Of a stretch of DNA of 25,000 nucleotides, positions 20,077 through 25,000 are shown piece by piece. Below the pieces are notes generated by a model that was not told where the DNA came from, did not search any database, and saw only the letters and a list, made by a program, of their open reading frames with translations. Source of the stretch: Chrysomallon squamiferum. Taxonomy: Eukaryota; Mollusca; Gastropoda; Neomphalida; Peltospiridae. Made by a program: the position numbers and the translations under genes. Numbering within the stretch: the stretch's first letter is position 1; each line of letters begins with the position of its first letter. The stretch covers positions 43,508,652-43,533,651 of the forward strand of contig CM022665.1 in NCBI GenBank assembly GCA_012295275.1. The letters run 5' to 3'.

Positions 20077-20096
20077 GTCATTCGTTGATTCAGTCA

Positions 20097-20417
20097 AGCA
20101 GACAAACTAATTTTTCATGGTTAGAGCAAAATAAATCTGCATTATAACAGATCATAGAATCCATCCAGATAAACAAAGCTGTTAGGGCTATTGCCCATTC
20201 TAACAAGACCTCTATATCAGTTTTATGAAAGGTTATAGTATGTGCTTTTCTGTCTGTGGTAAATAAAAAGCTACATTTTGACCTGATCACTACAACATAA
20301 CTGGTTTATGAAAATGTTACATAAAACGTGCCTCTATGAGAATGAAAAGCTTATAAACTAAGAATAATTTTGTTTTGTTTCTGTTGCTTTAAGTTAATGT
20401 TTGACAATTTATACATA
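20097..20417. other. Unique AT-rich DNA, no feature
   Basis: Nothing recognisable. Confidence 0.5.
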
Positions 20418-20515
20418 TTTTTTTTTTTTTTTTTTTTTTTTTAGTCGATTATACACAGTGGTAAATGTCTTACAGGATTTCAAAATTAAGATAGATAAAA
20501 TGGTTTGAACTTATA

Positions 20516-20552
<37 letters not shown>

Positions 20553-20565
20553 ATAATAATAATAA
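20418..20565. repeat. Poly(T)25 and (ACT)n/(AAT)n microsatellite
   Basis: Poly(T) at 20418-20442, then twelve ACT triplets and five AAT triplets at about 20516-20565. Confidence 0.95.
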
Positions 20566-20731
20566 TATAAAGAAACAAAACTAAAAAACTAAAAATAAAT
20601 AAAAATAAAGACCAGGATAGTAAACTGTAAATTAGTATTCACCCACAGTTAGATCACCTGACTCACAAGTACGCTGAATTACTGGTCCTGAATAAACTCA
20701 TCGTGTTTCGTTCTTGTGTTGTGTTTTTCAG

Positions 20732-20824
20732 ATTCTGTCACAGCAGCATCAAAACGGATTTTTATTTTTCATTCTTTTCATGTTTATACTGGCAGCCTGA
20801 GCACACAGATATGCATGCATAAAG
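20732..20824 (+). other. Candidate internal exon (coding status uncertain)
   Basis: A strong acceptor (TTCTTGTGTTGTGTTTTTCAG ending at 20731) and a consensus donor (AAG|GTAAGTAAG after 20824) bracket 93 bp. This is the best-formed splice pair I see in the window. Of three frames, only the one starting at the third base stays open throughout (S-V-T-A-A-S-K-R..). The exon would be symmetrical, phase 1-1. The peptide resembles nothing I recognise. A non-coding RNA exon or a chance pairing of splice signals in AT-rich DNA is equally possible. Confidence 0.25.
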
Positions 20825-20979
20825 GTAAGTAAGTAACCAGTCTAACCAGCAAATACGTTTTCTGTTTGTTCTCATGTGCAAACAGAAAAAAAGAAAAAAG
20901 AAAAAAAAAAATACGTTTCCAGTCTCTTTAACAAGAGTTACCTTCTCAAAGAAGAGAAAAGTTACCTCCTCATGCACAG

Positions 20980-21140
20980 CAAACACACCACATGCTAATT
21001 GGATTTCGAGCGTGTTTGATATATCATGTTACCCCTATTTGCACTTCCACCCGCACGTGCTGTGCATGTGGTACGATGATTGCATGTGACGTATCTGGTG
21101 GGTACGAAAATGTTTACAGAGCAGTGACCTTCACCTTGGT
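20980..21140. promoter_or_regulatory. Unique island with palindromic E-box
   Basis: GCACGTGC at 21053-21060, TGTGACGTAT near 21086 (half CRE) and TGACCTTCACC near 21125. It is lower in AT than its flanks. Function inferred only from motifs. Confidence 0.2.
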
Positions 21141-21250
21141 CTTTTTGTAAGTCATAAGAACTCGGGTTTTTTTTTCTTTTTTTTGGCAATTCTCTTTTAT
21201 GAATCTGCTTTTTTTTTAATTTCATTGTAAACAGGATGTTCTGTATTTTA

Positions 21251-21350
21251 TTTCAATGAAATGCATATTTATTTAATTTTTTTTTATGACTTAATTCAAT
21301 GAAATATGTATGTGTTAGAGTGTGTGTGTGTGTTATTTCAGTGAAATGTA
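21251..21350 (+). repeat. Short ~40 bp degenerate tandem repeat
   Basis: TTCA(A/G)TGAAAT(G/A)(C/T)AT-type segments start at 21252, 21295 and 21337. TTCAATGAA is itself a short palindrome. A (GT)6 patch lies between copies two and three. Confidence 0.6.
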
Positions 21351-21904
21351 TTAAACTTATGTCACTGCAGTGCATGCTTACATACATCCGTTTTATTTTT
21401 CTGAATCAGGCACATTCCTGCATGTTAAGATTTATTTGAACAAAGTGCACACTAACACACATCATTACTTATTCCAATATAAATATATGTAATCTTATAT
21501 TTTATCTGTTTAATAGCTTTGAAAACAGTTGGGGGCTTTTTGGATAATGGAAAATGTCAATTAAAATATATCTGTGTTTTAACATGTCAATACAAAATAA
21601 TGTTTTTAGATGTCATACATATTATTTTTGTTTATTAATGACACAAGAGAATGTTGTTGCGATCTACAGACTAGTCTTATAGATTTGTACGCCTTCCCGT
21701 ACACAGTAAAACAAATGAAAAGACATGTCTTGGGACTCTGTTAGAAATGGACAATATGCCAATAAAGATAATCATACAGCCTTTTTATGAATCAAATGCA
21801 AACATTTTTGGTGTAAATATTGATGTGCAATTTTGTTAAATCTCACATTTAAAATTTTCCCTCTCTTCATCATTCCCCGTCAATTTCTTACCATAACAGT
21901 GAAA
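21351..21904. other. Unique AT-rich DNA, no feature
   Basis: Nothing recognisable. Confidence 0.5.
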
Positions 21905-22150
21905 ACATTTACTATATCACAAACCTGTATTTCATTCATATCTTCAGTTAAAAATCATTTTATGTAACAACATACCTTTTCACTGAATCTCAGTTTATGC
22001 ATAACAACATATATTGCATAACAACATATATTACCACTAAGGGTTAAATACAAAACGATATCACACGGCTGTATTTCACCCACACAGCACATGCAAAAAC
22101 CAGTGCAAACAGTGATGTGAGGTTTCCCTGAATCTCAGTTTGAGGTTGAC
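21905..22150 (+). repeat. Tandem duplication, ~145 bp unit
   Basis: ATATCACA(A/C)(A/G)(C/G)CTGTATTTCA occurs at 21914 and 22058 (144 bp apart). CTGAATCTCAGTTT occurs at 21983 and 22128 (145 bp apart). The equal spacing of two separate anchors shows one duplication event. Within it a 17-18 bp segment, GCATAACAACATATATT, is itself doubled at about 21999-22032. Confidence 0.8.
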
Positions 22151-22376
22151 GGAGGTGGAATCTATAGATTATCAGACTCGGTGTGGGAAGTTTGAACAGA
22201 TTATGAGCTGTACACAAAAAACGGCTCGTGTAAATGTTAGTTGTGGAGGCCCCATGTTAGACCAAAGGCAGACAACTTTTCCACTGCTTCCTGTTACCAC
22301 CATGATGACATCGTTCATATTTTGCGTATTACTTCCGTGTGCAAGTATTTTTGAAGCTTGTGTCGTAAGATATTAA
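22140..22376 (+). other. Short open frame with polyadenylation-like signal
   Basis: The frame is open from at least 22122 and stops at 22374-22376. An AATAAA lies at about 22375-22380, and an acceptor-like CCCTGAATCTCAG ends at 22138. The peptide (about 78 residues) has cysteines and a hydrophobic C-terminal stretch. I do not recognise it, and it lacks a true ATG at its start. The same region holds a perfect Su(H)/CSL site, TGTGGGAA, at 22182-22189. A terminal exon is possible but unproven. Confidence 0.2.
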
Positions 22377-22379
22377 TAA

Positions 22380-23099
22380 ATATCACACCAGTGAGGAATC
22401 TGTAGTTTGTATGTTTGTCTTTTAAATGTAAAAATAATAAAAATATATATTTTTTTATTTTATTCTTTTTATTTATTTAGTGTGCCCCTTTTCTACTGCA
22501 CTTTTATCATCTTCATTCTGTTTTTATTTTTTAATATTTTAATTATGCCATTTACTATCTCTGTGTTTTGGGGTTTTTTTTTTTAATCTCACACTATCAC
22601 TGTTTTTATTCACGTTCAGGATTAATTCCCACTAATGCAATCATACTTTTTCAAAGGCTGTGGTTTATAGTTTCATGATGAAAAATATCACTTTATTTTA
22701 AGGGAAACCAGTGAACTGGCAAAAAATACTGTTATGTTGTTTTGTTTGTTTGTTTGTTTCTTGTTGTTACTTGTCTGTGTTGGATTTTTTGAGGGGGGGA
22801 ATTTTGGTTTTTCAAAACCTTTTCATATCATTAAATTTAGTTCAAACTCTAGTAACCATTAATATTAAAAAGCGCAACATATTATCAAATCATTTTTCAT
22901 TTGTCCCTCTCTCTTTCATTATCAGCGCCTGTCGTCCATCCATCTGTCTTTCCATCCATCATCCATTCCTTTCTGCCATTTAATCTTATCTGAGCATCTC
23001 TGTAAACAGATGAATCTGTTTAATACAGTAAAAACTAGTATCAGTATTAAACCCCAGTAAATATCGTGTTTACTTCACCTGTTGTCAATACTGCACTTA
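22380..23099. other. AT-rich DNA with minor tetranucleotide repeats
   Basis: (TTTG)n at about 22740-22759 and CATC/CCAT-type repeats at about 22935-22969. No gene or RNA seen. Confidence 0.55.
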
Positions 23100-23460
23100 A
23101 CAGACACGATTATATATTCACACGGTAACTGTCCAGTCTGTTATCAGTTTTATTTTGCTTTTCGCGCCGTCCAATCTGATAACCCACGACTGGCTGTTGA
23201 TATACGGACATAGCTTCTTCCCCCCCGTCTGGCTAATACGACAGCCATTGCAACAAGGATTCCAGGAAATCGGATTGTTGGCACTCGCGGTGTCGAACGG
23301 AGCAATTAGCCAAAACAATGGGCAGACAACTAGCCATAAATTTGGGATTGTTGATGACAGGAAGTGTCAGGTTTTGCTGACAGAAAAATTATCGAGACTG
23401 GTGCCTAACAAATTGCTCCGCCAAAAACATGGTGGGGGAAACTGTGGCTTTGTTTGTTAG
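23100..23460. promoter_or_regulatory. Unique island with SOX, ETS and Hox motif cluster
   Basis: About 360 bp without simple repeats. Motifs are CCATTG at 23245-23250, ATTGTT at 23274-23279 and 23347-23352, ACAATGG at 23315-23321 (four SOX-type cores within about 110 bp), GCCATAAA at 23333-23340 (posterior Hox type) and ACAGGAAGTG at 23357-23366 (exact ETS consensus). Open frames of 101 codons (plus) and 66 codons (minus) cross it, but neither resembles a known protein. The density of specific sites and the clean sequence suggest an enhancer; this is inference. Confidence 0.35.
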
Positions 23461-24093
23461 GTGTTGACTGATTTGTTTTTTTGTTTTTTTTTCTTCTAGC
23501 CTTTTTATTACGTAGAGATTAATTTAATAAAGTTATTATTATTATTATACCACCATCTGCATGTGTTTAATTATCGACTGAAATATTGAATGTTACGTTT
23601 TGTTTTTAACTGATTTACAAGTAATTTTTATATTAATAGTTATTAAGTGACAAATTATAGATTCTGCTAAATGATAAAAAACAAATACAAAATCTGCCGT
23701 CACTATTTTATGGATTTCTTATTGAAACAGATTTTTTTTAATATATTCGCAAGACAGCACGTACCATGACCTTTCATACAGAGGTCATAATATACTGGTT
23801 AAAGTGGAAATTAGCCAGGCAAATAATGATCCTTTAACTTAACAATTCTTAAAGGACCATGTCCAGATATTTTATTATGATAATAATTACATGTTTTGTT
23901 TTACGTTATTGCGTGTACTTATTTCTCTCCCCCATATATATAATATAGGTCTGTATCAAATTAAAATAAGATTATTATTATAATTAATATCATCATCAAC
24001 ATTATTGTTGCTGTACGTCTTCTTTTTATTACTATTGCCATTGTTGTTGTTATTAACAGTTCATCTGACGTGGTTTCACTGTTAAAATTAAAC

Positions 24094-24096
<3 letters not shown>
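23461..24096. other. AT-rich non-coding DNA
   Basis: At 23773-23803 two AGGTCA half sites face away from each other with a 9 bp spacer (TGACCT..AGGTCA starting near 23768). Otherwise only short ATT-type runs are seen. Confidence 0.45.

Positions 24097-24128
<32 letters not shown>
24097..24128. repeat. Poly(A)32
   Basis: A homopolymer run. No flanking target duplication or retroposon body was recognised upstream. Confidence 0.95.
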
Positions 24129-24130
<2 letters not shown>

Positions 24131-24239
24131 AGGACAAATGAAACATAACCATTTTTATCAATGGCAGGTTTTCCAAACATAACCCAGTTACTTTTTTTAT
24201 TTATTTTTTTTTTAAATAGTTTTTTTTTTTTTAGAACAA
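24129..24239. other. T-rich spacer
   Basis: Short T8-T12 runs, no feature. Confidence 0.5.
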
Positions 24240-24500
24240 TGTAGACAGGTGGGCAACTGCAAACTGTTGGGCATATTTTACACTACAATACGACCAATGC
24301 GGCCAAATCAAAACAGGAAACAAACCCGTACGAATAGTCACGTTCATTAAAAACTTTGATAAACTTTGATAATTCAGATGTAAATGTCAACTCATCAACC
24401 CATCAGCAAGGAAGGACATCGCAAACAGGCGCTATGACCACAATGCGACTTTCTTTCACCAAACAACACGCCAGATTTTCACGATTGTTAAACTCATCTT
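24240..24500. promoter_or_regulatory. Unique island with paired TCF/LEF motifs
   Basis: AAACTTTGAT is present twice in direct tandem (24351-24360 and 24361-24370). This gives two CTTTGAT cores exactly 10 bp apart, on the same helical face. CTTTGAT is the TCF/LEF core of Wnt-responsive elements. The surrounding 250 bp is repeat-free and relatively CpG-bearing. The tandem could also be a simple 10 bp slippage duplication. Confidence 0.3.
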
Positions 24501-24506
24501 GAAGAT

Positions 24507-24540
24507 AAATAAAAAAAAATAAAAAAAAATAAAAAAAAAT
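24507..24540. repeat. (A9T)3 repeat
   Basis: Three decamer units of nine A and one T. Confidence 0.95.
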
Positions 24541-24640
24541 TCCTTCTTTTCTATATTTATATTTTTAATCCTCTTAATTCCAGACGAACGATTTTTAACT
24601 GTGGCTATTGTTATGCATGTTGTTTTTTTTCTCGTCCAGT

Positions 24641-24882
24641 TTATGGAATGGCGATAGTTTTGTGGTACAATATAGACTTACGTTGCTGGTCATGTCCAGT
24701 GGTAATTCCCCCACCTGAATCAATGAACTCGTCACTGGGAACATTTTTCGTGACGTTTGTGTGGATTTTTCCGTGTTTGTCCGAAGTTAAGCCACCTGTT
24801 TGATGTCCAGGCACCCAGCTATTTGAATACCTTACAGGACATAATGACCTCCTGTTTAGATTTCGTATCCGAAAATTGTAGA
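24641..24882 (-). other. Open unique segment with minus-strand splice donor
   Basis: The minus-strand frame is open across the whole unique segment (about 80 codons before the repeat-encoded N run). It has ordinary amino-acid composition (..SWVPGHQTGG.., ..SDEFIDSGGG..). A good donor, AAC|GTAAGT, lies on the minus strand at 24682/24681. There is no credible acceptor: the upstream sequence is an (AAT)n array. I do not recognise the peptide, and a plus-strand frame is also partly open. Could be a repeat fragment, an exon or chance. Confidence 0.15.

Positions 24883-24933
<51 letters not shown>
24883..24933. repeat. (ATT)n microsatellite
   Basis: About sixteen ATT triplets. They encode the poly(Y)/poly(N) runs in the overlapping frames. 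Confidence 0.95.
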
Positions 24934-24936
<3 letters not shown>

Positions 24937-25000
24937 AGCGCAAGGCTTTAACAACATTGAAAGCTGATAAATATAATAAATACGTAAATATACTAAAACT

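Larger units (their letters stand above)
19458..20096. mobile_element. Candidate non-autonomous transposable element
   Basis: The left end (19473-19515) holds three head-to-tail versions of a 14-15 bp motif, GGTAA(C/T)(N)TCGGACT. The right end (20038-20076) holds about two and a half versions in reverse complement. The ends thus form imperfect terminal inverted repeats of about 35 bp, with roughly 5 mismatches. Just outside lie GTTGATTCGGTCA (19458-19470) and GTTGATTCAGTCA (20084-20096), 12 of 13 identical, like a target-site duplication. Inside is no protein frame but three tandem units starting at 19764, 19881 and 19981. They share TTTAATAAAGA, ATAGTATAAACTG and GCATGTGG..GAAAAAC, and two of them end in CA-rich tracts. 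A 13 bp duplication is long for known TIR families, so classification is open: foldback-like, Helentron-like with subterminal repeats, or a pearl-like molluscan element. Confidence 0.6.

Noticed and set aside
24060-24128. Retroposon (SINE/LINE) with poly(A) tail
   Set aside because: The poly(A)32 has no recognisable element body upstream and no flanking duplication. Similar homopolymers occur in both orientations across the window.
24641-24943. 100-codon minus-strand gene
   Set aside because: The N-terminal run of N comes from (ATT)n, the start codon is not ATG and no acceptor exists. Only the unique part is kept, as a low-confidence segment.

Overview
The window looks like an animal nuclear genome. 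It is strongly AT-rich and crowded with microsatellites: poly(T)/poly(A) runs over 20 bases, (ATT)n, (ACT)n, (ATC)n, (CA)n and mixed TG/TA. It also holds several decayed minisatellites, and no operon or dense coding organisation. This texture fits a lophotrochozoan, perhaps a mollusc, but that is inference from composition; no species can be named from the sequence. I found no gene that I can recognise, no rRNA, no convincing tRNA, no CRISPR array and no transposase or reverse-transcriptase reading frame. The stretch is best described as a gene desert or a very large intron. The longest open frames are about 100 codons. Many of them are translations of simple repeats (runs of Y, N or I) or start at non-ATG codons.

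Layout. 1-1000: AT-rich with one microsatellite block. 1005-2175: a strongly decayed tandem array of roughly 142-150 bp units. 2365-2515: TG/TA microsatellite. 3120-3430: a unique E-box-bearing island. 4621-5200: a 58-73 bp minisatellite that ends in a perfect nuclear-receptor DR1 motif. 6350-6760: a unique island with an octamer site. 7543-7641 and 10425-10519: an inverted pair of about 90 bp repeats (79 aligned bases with 7 differences, all transitions), each carrying a DR1-type motif. 8905-9400: a 31-40 bp minisatellite. 9420-9850: a CpG-containing unique island. 11375-11453: a G-rich tract. 13130-15850: AT-rich, with several local tandem duplications. 16400-16800 and 17472-17830: unique islands. 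19458-20096: a candidate non-autonomous transposable element. 20732-20824: a candidate exon with good splice signals. 21905-22376: a tandem duplication followed by a short open frame. 23100-23460 and 24240-24480: islands with clustered transcription-factor motifs (SOX/ETS/Hox; paired TCF/LEF).

The most interesting object is the 19458-20096 element. Inward-facing iterations of a 14-15 bp motif lie at both ends, a CTCF-like motif and three 100-117 bp tandem units with CA tracts lie inside, and 13 bp near-identical direct repeats lie immediately outside. The second is the dispersed DR1-bearing repeat. The unique islands separated by low-complexity DNA could be conserved cis-regulatory elements of a developmental gene outside the window. 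That is an inference which only cross-species alignment can test.
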